Part shown: positions 55,616 to 64,000 of the stretch, in pieces | Layout of the letters: the number at the start of each line of letters is the position of its first letter | How positions within the stretch are numbered: the stretch's first letter is position 1 | From: Gammaproteobacteria bacterium | Lineage (GTDB): Bacteria; Pseudomonadota; Gammaproteobacteria; Steroidobacterales; GCA-2729495 | Reading direction: 5' to 3' | DNA length: 64,000 nt | Assembly: GCA_030583605.1 (NCBI GenBank) | Contig: CP129466.1 | Span: forward strand, 1,991,001-2,055,000 | Notes under the pieces: model-generated | Told to the model about the DNA's origin: nothing | The model's database searches: none | Seen by the model: the letters and a program-made list of their open reading frames with translations, nothing else | Made by a program: the position numbers and the translations under genes

Positions 55616-56418
55616 GGCCTGTTAACACTAGCGTAGCGCCTCGATGACCAAGGCAAAGCAGATGAACGCTGCGAACATGACATCGAGTTTGTCGAAGCGA
55701 CTGAAGACCCGTCGAAAGCCCTTGAGTCGGCGAAACAGCCGTTCGATCTCGTTGCGCCGACGGTACCAGGCCTTGCTGTACTGCCACGGCCGGGAGCGCA
55801 ACGGATGAGGCGGAACCACCGGGATGAAGTCCAGATCAAGCGCCAGCTGGCGCGTCTCATTGCCTTCGTAGGCGCGGTCCATGATCAACCGACAGCGTGC
55901 CGGCAAGTCAGGCAAGGTCCGCAGCAGTTCACGCCCGGCCGGTGCATCGCCCGCCTGGCCGGGAGAGAGCGAGAACGTCAGAGCCGTTCGAGCATCCGCG
56001 GCAACCATATGAATTTTGGTGGTCCATCCGCCCCGCGATCTGCCGATGGCCTGTGGGCCGTTTTTTTTAGCGCGCCAGTGCCATCCGGATGCACCTTGAC
56101 GATGGTGCTGTCGAGACTGACTGCCTCAATCTTCACGCGGATCAACTGCTGATGCTGCAACTCCTCGAACAGCCGATCGAGTACGCCGGCTTTCGCCCAG
56201 CGATTCATGCGCGTGTAAATGGTGTGCCAGTTACCGAAGCGCTTGGGCAAGGCACGCCACTTACAGCCGTTTTCAGCGATGTACAGAATCGCGTTGACGA
56301 CTTGCAGGTTACTGAGCGAGACGTTGCCACGCTGTACGGGCAGAAACGCCTCGATGCGACTGAACTGAGCGGCACTGATTTCCATGCCGCAAGCTTATCA
56401 TGTAGTGTTAACAGGCCC
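55615..56418 (-). mobile_element. Complete IS5-family (IS427-like) insertion sequence, 804 bp
   Basis: Perfect 16-bp terminal inverted repeats GGGCCTGTTAACACTA (55615-55630) and its complement (56403-56418) flank one transposase gene in two frames. A TA duplication borders both ends (55613-55614 and 56419-56420). Size, TIR, TA duplication and frameshifted transposase fit the IS427 group. All parts look intact, so it is probably active and recent. Confidence 0.95.
55628..56385 (-). CDS. IS5-family transposase made by -1 frameshift
   Basis: The first frame (56385 to about 56060) encodes MEISAAQFSRIEAFLP and the helix-turn-helix region, with the first catalytic Asp in VSLDSTIVKVHPDG. An 8-A run on the coding strand (56068-56061) then allows a -1 slip into the second frame, continuing KKNGPQAIGRSRGGWTTKIH. 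That part has the second Asp (LIMDRAYEG) and the Glu (NEIERLFRRLKGFRR). The full DDE triad is present only in the fusion. The shift is the normal control of this IS group, not a mutation. Confidence 0.92.
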
Positions 56419-56487
56419 TAGGCGGAATTGGCCAGCCCAAGCCCTGGCGTACCTGTTTTTGCCGCTTCCTACCCAGCGAACCCTATG

Positions 56488-56493
56488 TATAAT
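56488..56493 (+). promoter_or_regulatory. Candidate -10 box TATAAT before the dksA homologue
   Basis: A perfect TATAAT at 56488-56493 lies 33 bp before the ATG at 56526. No good -35 hexamer is present at 16-18 bp, so it may need an activator. It lies outside the IS, 70 bp from its right end. Confidence 0.45.
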
Positions 56494-56525
56494 CCCGCGC
56501 TTCCTGACAACCGACCGGGTGCAGC

Positions 56526-57254
56526 ATGGCTGCAAAAAAGCGCTCTGTCCGTAAGGCGGTTGGCCGTCCCAAGGCCAAAAAAACTGTGGCTACAGCCAGA
56601 ACCAAGGCTACTGGATCGCGTCGGACCGCCGCGAGTACGCCCGCCCGCAAGCCAGCCAAGGCACCCGCTGGCAAGCCATCAAAGCGAACCGCCGCGGCGT
56701 CGCGCAAGCCGGTCGCCAAGCCCGCCAAAGCAGCACCTGCCAGGCAAAAAACGCCACGCTCCGCGGTGCCGGCAACGGTCCGTCATGTTCGCCGCGCCGA
56801 GCTGCGCCCGGTGACCAGCAGCGTCGGCCTGATTCATGGCATTCCACCGTACCAGTCAAAATCTGGCGAAGGCTACATGAATGATCGGCAGCTCGAGCAC
56901 TTCCGCCATATTCTGCTCGCGTGGAAACGTGAGCTTATGGAAGAGGTCGACCGCACCGTTCATCACATGCAGGACGAGGCCAGCAATTTCCCGGACCCTA
57001 ACGACCGTGCCACTCAGGAATCGGAGTTCGGACTCGAGTTGCGAACACGCGACCGCGAGCGAAAGTTGCTCAAGAAGATCGATTCCGCCCTCGAACGCAT
57101 CGAGGAAGGGTCCTACGGTTATTGCGAGGAGACCGGAGAGGAAATAGGACTGCGGCGACTCGAAGCGCGCCCGGTCGCAACACTGTCCGTAGAGGCCCAG
57201 GAACGCCGCGAATTGGCCGAGCGTCAGTTTCGTGATCGTGAGGATGGCTACTGA
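56526..57254 (+). CDS. dksA: DksA/TraR-family protein with long Lys/Ala-rich N terminus
   Basis: DksA binds RNA polymerase with ppGpp to control rRNA and stress genes. Residues from about 117 (MNDRQLEHFRHILLAWKRELMEEV) form the coiled coil with the DPNDRATQESEF tip. The zinc region reads YGYCEETGEEIGLRRLEARPV..LSVEAQERRE, so only one of the four zinc cysteines is kept, as in alphaproteobacterial or DksA2-like forms. The first about 100 residues are Lys/Ala/Pro-rich with KPAK-type repeats like histone H1-like proteins and could bind DNA. Internal start at residue 117 is also possible. Confidence 0.88.
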   Translation: MAAKKRSVRKAVGRPKAKKTVATARTKATGSRRTAASTPARKPAKAPAGKPSKRTAAASRKPVAKPAKAAPARQKTPRSAVPATVRHVRRAELRPVTSSVGLIHGIPPYQSKSGEGYMNDRQLEHFRHILLAWKRELMEEVDRTVHHMQDEASNFPDPNDRATQESEFGLELRTRDRERKLLKKIDSALERIEEGSYGYCEETGEEIGLRRLEARPVATLSVEAQERRELAERQFRDREDGY

Positions 57255-57474
57255 TATTCGGCCGGTCCCATGGTCTCTGAAAATCTAAAAAGACTAAATA
57301 ACTCACTGATAATTATTGGTTTATAGCTTGCAGAGCTTTCTCCTGCTGCGACGTCGTCTCGCAGCGAACTAACCCTGTTTGGACTTTGTCCAACATCTTC
57401 GAAACCGGTCGTTGCGCCCGAATCGGCCGCAGCCGTCCCGGCGAAGAACCTCCAATTGCCAATGAGAGACGACC

Positions 57475-57819
57475 ATGAACGAGCCAAGACTGATTCGTAA
57501 GTACGTGAATCGCCGTCTTTATGACACCGTCGAGAGCCGCTACGTCAATCTCGATGACCTGCGCCGGGTCATCAACTCCGGAGGCGAGATCCGCGTCGTG
57601 GACCAGGCAACCAGCCGCGATATCACCACGACGGTTCTGCTGCAGATCATTGCGGAAGCGGAACGCTCTGGCGCCCCGCTGCTGACGGCTGATTTTCTCG
57701 CCGCCCTGATTCGACTCGCCGGGCGGGAACGCGATCCCGGCCTGGCGGATCGACTGCATTCTGCGCTTCGGGCAGCGCTGCATGACTCGCGCGGATCGAG
57801 AGTCGCGCTGGAGAACTGA
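57475..57819 (+). CDS. phaR: PHA/PHB accumulation regulator PhaR
   Basis: PhaR-type repressors control polyhydroxyalkanoate granule genes. The 114-residue protein begins with the PHB_acc_N DNA-binding domain: LIRKYVNRRLYDTVESRYVNLDDLRRVINSGGEIRVVDQATSRDIT. The C-terminal half is shorter than in classic PhaR and lacks a clear PHB_acc repeat. No phaC or phasin gene is in the window. GAGAG lies shortly before the ATG; the preceding 220 bp hold no other gene. It converges with pnp. Confidence 0.85.
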   Translation: MNEPRLIRKYVNRRLYDTVESRYVNLDDLRRVINSGGEIRVVDQATSRDITTTVLLQIIAEAERSGAPLLTADFLAALIRLAGRERDPGLADRLHSALRAALHDSRGSRVALEN

Positions 57820-57831
57820 GCGACGCAAACA

Positions 57832-57859
57832 GCCGGCCGGTTTGCGATTACCGGCCGGC
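57832..57859. terminator. Bidirectional terminator-like hairpin between phaR and pnp
   Basis: A perfect 10-bp stem GCCGGCCGGT / ACCGGCCGGC with an 8-nt loop lies between two convergent genes. A T-run is missing on both sides, so termination efficiency is uncertain. Confidence 0.5.
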
Positions 57860-57891
57860 CACGAAGCTGCACTTTCGACGGGCGACTCGGG

Positions 57892-59979
57892 TCAGGCTGC
57901 GTCCAGGTTGCGCATGCTGAGCCGTATGCGGCCCTGTCTGTCAACCTCCAGCACTTTGACTCGAACGACGTCACCCTCGCGGAGTTTGTCGCCGACCCGT
58001 TCGACACGTTCGTCTGATATCTGGGAGATGTGAACCAGCCCGTCGCGACCTGGCAGAATGGTGACGAAGGCGCCGAAATCCATGAGCCGCGCAACCCGGC
58101 CTTCATAGATTCGGCCGACTTCGACGTCCGCCGTGATTAGCTCCACACGGCGCTGCGCTTCGCGGCCGGATGCTGCGTCAACGGAAGCAATCTTTACCGT
58201 TCCGTCATTATCAATGTCGATCGTCGTGCCGGTCTCCTCGGTGATCGCGCGGATGACGGAACCGCCTTTGCCAATGACATCACGAATCTTCTCCGGGTCG
58301 ATCTTCATCGTGATGATGGTTGGAGCCCACTCGGACATCCGCTGACGAGGCGCATCCAGTACCTGATTCATCTGCTGCAGGATATGCAGACGGGCAGCTC
58401 GCGCCTGATTGAGAGCATCGCGCATGATCTCTCGGGTAATGCCACTGATCTTAATGTCCATCTGCAGGGCGGTGACACCCTGCGCGGTGCCGGCCACCTT
58501 GAAATCCATGTCGCCCAGATGGTCTTCATCGCCCAGGATGTCGGTCAGCACCTGATAGCGGTCATTTTCCTTGACCAGGCCCATCGCCACCCCAGCTACA
58601 GGTGCTGAGGTCGTCACGCCGGCATCCATCAGTGAGAGACTTGCGCCGCACACGGAGGCCATTGAACTCGAGCCGTTTGACTCTGTGATTTCCGAGACTA
58701 CCCGAACGACGTAAGGAAACTTCGTCATGTCGGGCAATACCGCAGCGATCGCCCTTCGCGCCAGGCGACCATGTCCGATTTCGCGCCGCTTCGGTGACGA
58801 CAGGAAGGAAATTTCCCCCGTCGAAAACGGCGGAAAATTGTAGTGCAGCATAAAGCGATCACGATGCTCGCCGCTCAGGGCATCGATGATCTGGGCATCG
58901 CGATCCGTGCCTAAAGTCGTAACAACCAGGGCTTGCGTCTCACCTCGGGTAAACAGCGCCGAGCCGTGCGTGCGAGGCAATACGCCGGTGCGGATCGTGA
59001 TCGGGCGCACGGTTGTGTAGTCCCGCCCGTCAATACGCGGCTCACCATTGATGACACGCTGGCGAACGATGCGGCTTTCCAGCGCGGAAAACTCCTCGCT
59101 CACCTGATCGTCGCTCCAGCGCGGTTTCTCACCGCTCGCGAGCGCTGCAACGGACTCCGATTTCAGCTCTGCAATCCGGTTGGTCCGCACCTGTTTTTCC
59201 CGAATCCGATACGCCTCCGCCAGCGACTTCCCGAACTTCTGCTCGATGCTTTGCCGAAGGTCAGCGTCCGGTTCCGGTGCCCGCCATGTCCAGGCCGGTT
59301 TCCCCGCCTGGGCTGCGAGTTCCTTGATCGTGCGAATTGCCGTCTGGATATGCTCGTGTCCGAACATTACCGCATCGAGCACCACATCCTCAGCGAGGCA
59401 CTTGATCTCCGACTCGACCATGAGCACCGCAGATGTTGTCCCGGCTACCACCAGGTCCATCTGCGACTTCGCCATCTGGCTCTTTGTCGGGTTGAGCACG
59501 TAGCGACCGTCGATAAACCCAACCCGTGCTCCGGCGATGGGCCCGTCGAACGGGACGCCGGCGAGGCAAAGCGCAGCGGATGCGCCCAGCATCGCGGGAA
59601 TATCCGGGTCGATCTCGGGGTTTATGGACAGGACGGTTGCGATGACCTGGACTTCGTTATTGAAGCCCTCCGGGAACAGGGGGCGAATCGGGCGGTCGAT
59701 CAGGCGGGAGGTCAGTGTCTCCTTTTCGCCCGGACGTCCTTCGCGCTTGAAAAAGCCGCCGGGTATTCGTCCGGCAGCGTAGGTCTTTTCCTGGTAGTTG
59801 ACGGTAAGTGGGAAAAAGTCCCTGTTTTCGCTGGCCGTCTTTTCGGCAACGGCGGTGACCAGCACCACGGTGTCGCCCATCGTCACCAATACCGCGCCGT
59901 CTGCCTGACGAGCAATCTCTCCAGTTTCCAGCGTGACTTCATGTTCCCCGTAAGGGAAAGATCTCTTGACCGACAACAC
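57892..59979 (-). CDS. pnp: Polyribonucleotide nucleotidyltransferase (PNPase)
   Basis: PNPase degrades RNA phosphorolytically and is a degradosome component. The 695-residue protein has two RNase PH domains ([30 protein letters not shown] and [35 protein letters not shown]), a linking alpha domain, a KH domain ([16 protein letters not shown]) and a C-terminal S1 domain ([17 protein letters not shown]). The start is GTG 59979 with an AGGCAGG-like site upstream. It follows rpsO by 113 bp, the classical rpsO-pnp order. Confidence 0.97.
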   Translation of the reverse strand: MLSVKRSFPYGEHEVTLETGEIARQADGAVLVTMGDTVVLVTAVAEKTASENRDFFPLTVNYQEKTYAAGRIPGGFFKREGRPGEKETLTSRLIDRPIRPLFPEGFNNEVQVIATVLSINPEIDPDIPAMLGASAALCLAGVPFDGPIAGARVGFIDGRYVLNPTKSQMAKSQMDLVVAGTTSAVLMVESEIKCLAEDVVLDAVMFGHEHIQTAIRTIKELAAQAGKPAWTWRAPEPDADLRQSIEQKFGKSLAEAYRIREKQVRTNRIAELKSESVAALASGEKPRWSDDQVSEEFSALESRIVRQRVINGEPRIDGRDYTTVRPITIRTGVLPRTHGSALFTRGETQALVVTTLGTDRDAQIIDALSGEHRDRFMLHYNFPPFSTGEISFLSSPKRREIGHGRLARRAIAAVLPDMTKFPYVVRVVSEITESNGSSSMASVCGASLSLMDAGVTTSAPVAGVAMGLVKENDRYQVLTDILGDEDHLGDMDFKVAGTAQGVTALQMDIKISGITREIMRDALNQARAARLHILQQMNQVLDAPRQRMSEWAPTIITMKIDPEKIRDVIGKGGSVIRAITEETGTTIDIDNDGTVKIASVDAASGREAQRRVELITADVEVGRIYEGRVARLMDFGAFVTILPGRDGLVHISQISDERVERVGDKLREGDVVRVKVLEVDRQGRIRLSMRNLDAA

Positions 59980-60092
59980 CGTTTACACCTGCCTTTGATA
60001 ACGAATTGGTACACCGGCACCGCCCATGCGTTTCCGGCACGCAAAACAAGAATTTGATGGCTGCGAAGCCGTCCGAGGTGGACCGGCCGATT

Positions 60093-60362
60093 TCAGCGTC
60101 GCAATCCCAAGCGCTCGATCAGCGTCTTGTAGCGCTCGCTATCGATGGCTTTCAGATAGTCGAGCAGCTTACGTCGCTGGTTTACCATTTTGAGCAAACC
60201 CTGGCGGGAGTGATGGTCGTTCTTGTGCTGACTGAAGTGTTCCGTCAACTCACTGATGCGAGCAGACAGAATTGCAACCTGCACCTCCGGCGAACCGGTG
60301 TCTTTCTCCCCCCGGCGGTTCTCTGAAATCACTTTGGCCTTCTGCTCTCCCGACAGGGACAT
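60093..60362 (-). CDS. rpsO: 30S ribosomal protein S15
   Basis: S15 binds 16S rRNA early in 30S assembly. The 89-residue protein shows the full conserved pattern: [46 protein letters not shown] and [20 protein letters not shown] lies upstream of the ATG. In E. coli S15 represses its own mRNA; the 5' region here is too short in the view to judge whether that holds. Confidence 0.98.
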   Translation of the reverse strand: MSLSGEQKAKVISENRRGEKDTGSPEVQVAILSARISELTEHFSQHKNDHHSRQGLLKMVNQRRKLLDYLKAIDSERYKTLIERLGLRR

Positions 60363-60439
60363 TAGCTGTTACTCCTTGAATCTCTTTCGGAATCTTGCCA
60401 TTCAAATCGGGCGGTATTGTAACCCCGGGATGTGCGCAG

Positions 60440-61435
60440 TTACAGCCCGAATTGCCCCGGCGGGCTGGCAGCACGTTGTGCCATCAGGCGCCATGGCACC
60501 AAGCCACCCCCGGGCAGGCACTCCCCGATGCCCACAAACTGGGCTCCTTCACCGTAGACCCGCACCAGCCCTGCCACCGTGTTCGAGCGATCGGGAGCGG
60601 CATCCACGCGCTGGCCGCAACGCAGACGGTAGACCATCTCGGCGCTGATGGTCACGGCTGGCCACGATGACACGGCTCGGTCCACGGGGAGCAGCATCCC
60701 GTCCAGGGCCCGATGGCCCCCAGAGGCCGAGGCCTGCTCCAGGGCGGCCACGGTCACCATTTCCGTGGCGGCGAAGGCTCCCACCGTGAGCCGGCGCAGC
60801 ATCGCCACATGAGCGACCGTGCCGAGCCGCTCAGCAATTTGCTCGACCAAGGTGCGGATGTAGGTGCCCTTGCCGCAGCGAACTCGGATCACCGGATGCT
60901 GCGGGTGATATTCCTCGAGATCGATGTCGTGAATCATGACCGGGCGCGGTGGTCGTGCCACCGTGACTCCGGCGCGCGCCAGTTGATACAGACGTCGTCC
61001 CTGATGCTTGAGCGCCGAATACATCGGCGGGATCTGCTGCAGCGTTCCGCGCATTTCCATGAGGGCGCTGCGCAAAGGCGCTTCGCCAAGCTCGCTCGCC
61101 CCGGTCGCGATCACGGCACCCTCTGCATCACCGGTTTCAGTCGCGCTGCCAAAGCTAACGCGGACACGGTACGACTTGTCACATTCGATGAGAAAGCCGG
61201 ACACCTTGGTTGCCTGGCCCAGGCAGATGGGAAGCATCCCCGTCGCCAATGGATCGAGGCTGCCTGTATGGCCCGCCTTACGCGCGTCAAACTGCCGCCT
61301 GACAACCTGCAGCGCCCGATTGGAGCTCAGACCCGGGGGTTTGTCGAGAAGCAAAATACCGTCGACATCGCGTCTTGGGCGCCGCCCCGAAACTGCCGCG
61401 GTCAGGCCGCTTTTGACTGCAGGCGTGGTGGTCAT
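60440..61435 (-). CDS. truB: tRNA pseudouridine(55) synthase TruB
   Basis: TruB makes pseudouridine 55 in the T-loop of tRNAs. The 331-residue protein has DGILLLDKPPGLSSN, the catalytic motif KAGHTGSLDPLATG (Asp61) and VRCGKGTYIRTLVEQIAERLG, followed by a C-terminal PUA-like domain. Its ATG overlaps the rbfA stop (ATGA), indicating coupled translation. Confidence 0.96.
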   Translation of the reverse strand: MTTTPAVKSGLTAAVSGRRPRRDVDGILLLDKPPGLSSNRALQVVRRQFDARKAGHTGSLDPLATGMLPICLGQATKVSGFLIECDKSYRVRVSFGSATETGDAEGAVIATGASELGEAPLRSALMEMRGTLQQIPPMYSALKHQGRRLYQLARAGVTVARPPRPVMIHDIDLEEYHPQHPVIRVRCGKGTYIRTLVEQIAERLGTVAHVAMLRRLTVGAFAATEMVTVAALEQASASGGHRALDGMLLPVDRAVSSWPAVTISAEMVYRLRCGQRVDAAPDRSNTVAGLVRVYGEGAQFVGIGECLPGGGLVPWRLMAQRAASPPGQFGL

Positions 61436-61830
61436 TTCGACTCACCCAGGGAAGCTGCGTCAGCAGAGCGTCGCGCCTCCTCGTCCGCTGTCACCCCGTC
61501 GATCAGCGCCTCCAGCGAGCGGGACTGTGTCAGCGCCTCGTCCACACTGAACCGCAATTCAGGAACACGCCGGATACGCAGTTCCTTCGCCAGACTCGAA
61601 CGTAGAAATCCATTTGCGGACTGCAATGCCACACCCAGTTCTGGCGTTACAGACTCCCCAGAAAGCAACGTGAAAAACACGCGAGCGACACCGAGATCGC
61701 GAGACACCTGTACGTCCGTAATCACCACGCCCCGAAGCCGCGGATCACGGACAGTGCCGGACAGTGCCTCACCCAGGATTCGCTGAATGGCCTCCTCAAG
61801 TCTGCGACTTCGGGGGAACTCTCTCGGCAT
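61432..61830 (-). CDS. rbfA: 30S ribosome-binding factor RbfA
   Basis: RbfA binds the 30S subunit late in maturation and aids 16S rRNA processing. The 132-residue protein shows RSRRLEEAIQRILGEALSGTVRDPRL, VVITDVQVSRDLGVARVFFTLL and RVPELRFSVDEAL. It lies between infB and truB as usual and ends in the truB start overlap. Confidence 0.94.
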   Translation of the reverse strand: MPREFPRSRRLEEAIQRILGEALSGTVRDPRLRGVVITDVQVSRDLGVARVFFTLLSGESVTPELGVALQSANGFLRSSLAKELRIRRVPELRFSVDEALTQSRSLEALIDGVTADEEARRSADAASLGESK

Positions 61831-61871
61831 GCCGTCCCCTCGTCAGCCCCGTACCGCACCCGGCGCTGACA

Positions 61872-64000
61872 TCAGATACTCCGGGCTACCTGGATGCGTT
61901 CGTAGCATTCGATCTGGTCACCGGCCTTGATGTCGCTGTAATTGCGAACGCCGATGCCGCACTCCGTCCCCGAGCGAACCTCGGAAACGTCGTCCTTGAA
62001 CCGACGAAGAGAATCGAGTTCCCCTTCAAAAATCACGACGTTATCGCGCAATACGCGTACAGGGTTGCTGCGCTTCACGTGCCCTTCCGTCACCAGGCAT
62101 CCGGCGACGCTTCCGAACTTGGGAGAGCGAAATACCTCGCGCACCTCGGCAAGCCCGACGATCTGCTCGCGCACCTCCGGCGCCAGAAGCCCCGTCATGG
62201 CTGCTTTCACATCGTCGATAGCCTCGTAGATGATGCTGTAATACCGGAGGTCAACTCCCGTTGACTTGATCGCATCACGCGCCGCACCGTCCGCTCTAAC
62301 GTTGAACGCAATCACGATTGCCTTTGCAGCAGCCGCAAGATTCACGTCCGATTCGGTGATTCCGCCAACGCCGCTGCCAATGACCTTCACCTGGATTTCG
62401 TCGGTAGACAGCTTTGACAGTGCGTCGCGAAGCGCCTCAGCGCTGCCGTTCACATCGGCTTTGATCAGCAGCTGAACAGCCTTAGTGCTACCGGATTGCA
62501 TCTGGCTGAAAACGTCCTCGAGCTTGCCCGATTGCTGCTGGGCAAGACGCGAATCCCGGGTTCTGGTCTTGCGCAATTCAGCAAGCTCCCGGGCCTGGCG
62601 TTCGTCGGCCAGCGCCACCGCCTCATCACCGGCGCCAGGGATACCAGAGAGCCCAAGCACGACCACGGGCGTGGATGGACCGGCCTCCGTGAGGGGTTTT
62701 CCGAACGCATCAAACATGCTGCGAACCCTGCCGTACTCCTGACCGGCCAGCAGTACATCACCCTGGCGCAGGCGCCCGCGCGTGACCAGGACCGTTGCAA
62801 CGGCTCCGCGACCTTTTTCCAGACCGGATTCGATTACCACTCCGGCGCCTGGACCGTCATCTGCCGCCTTCAGATCGAGCAGTTCCGCCTGAAGCAGCAA
62901 AGCCTCGAGCAGCTTGTCCACGCCCTCGCCGGTACGCGCTGAGACATTGACGAACAGGTGCTCGCCGCCCCACTCCTCCGGCACCACGCCTTTCGTGACC
63001 AGTTCGTTGCGGACGCGATCCGGATCGGCGTCCGCCCTGTCAATCTTGTTGATCGCCACCACGATCGGCACCTCAGCGGCCCTGGCGTGCTGAATTGCTT
63101 CTTCGGTCTGGGGCTTCACACCGTCGTCGGCCGCCACGACGAGAACGACGATGTCCGTCACCTTCGCGCCACGGGCCCGCATTGCCGTAAATGCCTCGTG
63201 GCCCGGCGTATCGAGGAATGTGATCCGCCCTTTCTCGGTATCAACCTGGTAAGCCCCAATGTGCTGCGTGATGCCACCGGCTTCGCCCGCAGCAACCTTG
63301 GCGCTGCGGATATGATCGAGAAGAGACGTCTTGCCGTGGTCCACATGGCCCATGATCGTGACCACCGCGGGCCGCGAGCGTTCTTCGCCGACCGCAGCCG
63401 CTGTCGCGAGAATCGTTTCCTCGCGGCCGAAAGCCTGCACAGGCTTCGGGGTATGCCCCATTTCCTCAACGACCAGGGCCGCAGTATCCTGATCGATTAT
63501 CTGGTTGATCGTGGCCATCACTCCGAGCTTCATCAACACCTTGATGACCTCGCCGCTCTTGATGGCCATCTTCTGGGCAAGCTCGGCAACCTTTACAGAC
63601 TCGGGAATCTCGACTTCCCTCACCACGGGCGCAGTCGGCCGCTCGAACCCATGACGGCTATCGACCGCCACCGCGCCCGGCCTCCGCACGGTGCGTTTCC
63701 GCTTCCGGCGGCTGCTGATGTCACCGGCAACGTGAAGTTCCTGCCGCCCGTACCTCGTGGCCTTCTTGTCCGGTGACCGGCGCTCCGCCGACTCATCCGC
63801 CGGTTTGGTCCGTGTTTTCGATTCGACTGCTTCCTGCTCGCCAGGCTCACGTCGTTTCGGTTCTTTCTGACGCCTGGCTTCCTCGGCGTGTTTCGCCTCT
63901 TCCTCAGTCTTCTGTCTGGCGGCCTGCTCCGCCTTCAGTCGCGCCTCGTTTTCGATACGCTGCTGTTCGGCCTTTTCGTGCTCCTGCTTTTCCCGTTCAC
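61872..64000 (-). CDS. infB: Translation initiation factor IF-2 (5' end outside window)
   Basis: IF-2 is the GTPase that brings initiator tRNA to the ribosome. The frame is open to the right edge; the GTG at 63689 is internal. Visible in order are a charged Glu/Lys/Arg-rich helical segment (near 63780-64000), the [16 protein letters not shown] linker, the N-terminal IF2 domain ([25 protein letters not shown]), the G domain ([29 protein letters not shown]), and the beta-barrel and fMet-tRNA-binding C-terminal domains. It is followed by rbfA, the conserved nusA-infB operon order. Confidence 0.97.
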   Translation of the reverse strand, partial: EREKQEHEKAEQQRIENEARLKAEQAARQKTEEEAKHAEEARRQKEPKRREPGEQEAVESKTRTKPADESAERRSPDKKATRYGRQELHVAGDISSRRKRKRTVRRPGAVAVDSRHGFERPTAPVVREVEIPESVKVAELAQKMAIKSGEVIKVLMKLGVMATINQIIDQDTAALVVEEMGHTPKPVQAFGREETILATAAAVGEERSRPAVVTIMGHVDHGKTSLLDHIRSAKVAAGEAGGITQHIGAYQVDTEKGRITFLDTPGHEAFTAMRARGAKVTDIVVLVVAADDGVKPQTEEAIQHARAAEVPIVVAINKIDRADADPDRVRNELVTKGVVPEEWGGEHLFVNVSARTGEGVDKLLEALLLQAELLDLKAADDGPGAGVVIESGLEKGRGAVATVLVTRGRLRQGDVLLAGQEYGRVRSMFDAFGKPLTEAGPSTPVVVLGLSGIPGAGDEAVALADERQARELAELRKTRTRDSRLAQQQSGKLEDVFSQMQSGSTKAVQLLIKADVNGSAEALRDALSKLSTDEIQVKVIGSGVGGITESDVNLAAAAKAIVIAFNVRADGAARDAIKSTGVDLRYYSIIYEAIDDVKAAMTGLLAPEVREQIVGLAEVREVFRSPKFGSVAGCLVTEGHVKRSNPVRVLRDNVVIFEGELDSLRRFKDDVSEVRSGTECGIGVRNYSDIKAGDQIECYERIQVARSI

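Noticed and set aside
55628..56385. IS5 transposase as a frameshifted pseudogene
   Set aside because: The break falls at an 8-A slippery run and the -1 product has the full DDE triad, the normal expression mode of this IS group.

Overview
The window looks like the chromosome of a high-GC gammaproteobacterium. Evidence: the tRNA-Gly/tRNA-Cys/leuZ cluster next to pgsA and uvrC, a smc-zipA-ligA operon, infB-rbfA-truB-rpsO-pnp, and the nudJ-mnmA neighbourhood of purB. Genus cannot be read from sequence alone. Core functions are interrupted by one integrated island, one intact IS, one cut IS and one IS remnant.

Region 1-4379 is the most unusual part. It is the end of an integrated element whose tyrosine recombinase (2916-4217) lies beside a broken tRNA-Leu(UAA) gene. 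Only the first 42 nt of the resident leuZ remain (4338-4379), cut just after the anticodon loop. The element carries a different, complete tRNA-Leu(UAA) with its own promoter (2540-2841). That gene is split between U34 and A35 by a 215-nt group I intron, so the island appears to destroy one leucine tRNA and supply an intron-containing replacement. The island also holds four GTTC-loop hairpins and an OLD-family ATPase/TOPRIM nuclease truncated by an IS3-family element running off the left edge.

Region 4.4-27.3 kb is housekeeping: tRNA-Cys, tRNA-Gly, pgsA, uvrC, a type 5 uracil-DNA glycosylase, class II DAHP synthase, an NfeD/slipin pair, mazG, a CoA-type Nudix gene, fumC, purB (divergent from fumC), nudJ, mnmA, acnA, cobB, tatD, a NERD-domain protein, thrC and a fused aspartokinase-homoserine dehydrogenase.

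Region 27.5-48.9 kb is accessory and metabolic: an HNH nuclease that may read modified DNA, a P-loop ATPase of unknown role, a CoA transferase, an IS3 remnant, an archaeal-type CTP-dependent riboflavin kinase domain fused to a HAD phosphatase, a Rieske ferredoxin, a B12-dependent ribonucleotide reductase translationally coupled to an NAD-type formate dehydrogenase, a UbiD decarboxylase and two nitrilase paralogues (one without the catalytic Cys). It ends with a secreted protein carrying 17 perfect octapeptide repeats between two DUF6502-like proteins.

Region 48.9-64 kb is ligA, zipA and smc, then queF with an 804-bp IS5-family element inserted exactly at its stop codon. A DksA homologue with a histone-H1-like N-terminal extension, a PHA regulator, and the translation/RNA-decay operon pnp, rpsO, truB, rbfA and infB follow; infB runs off the right edge.
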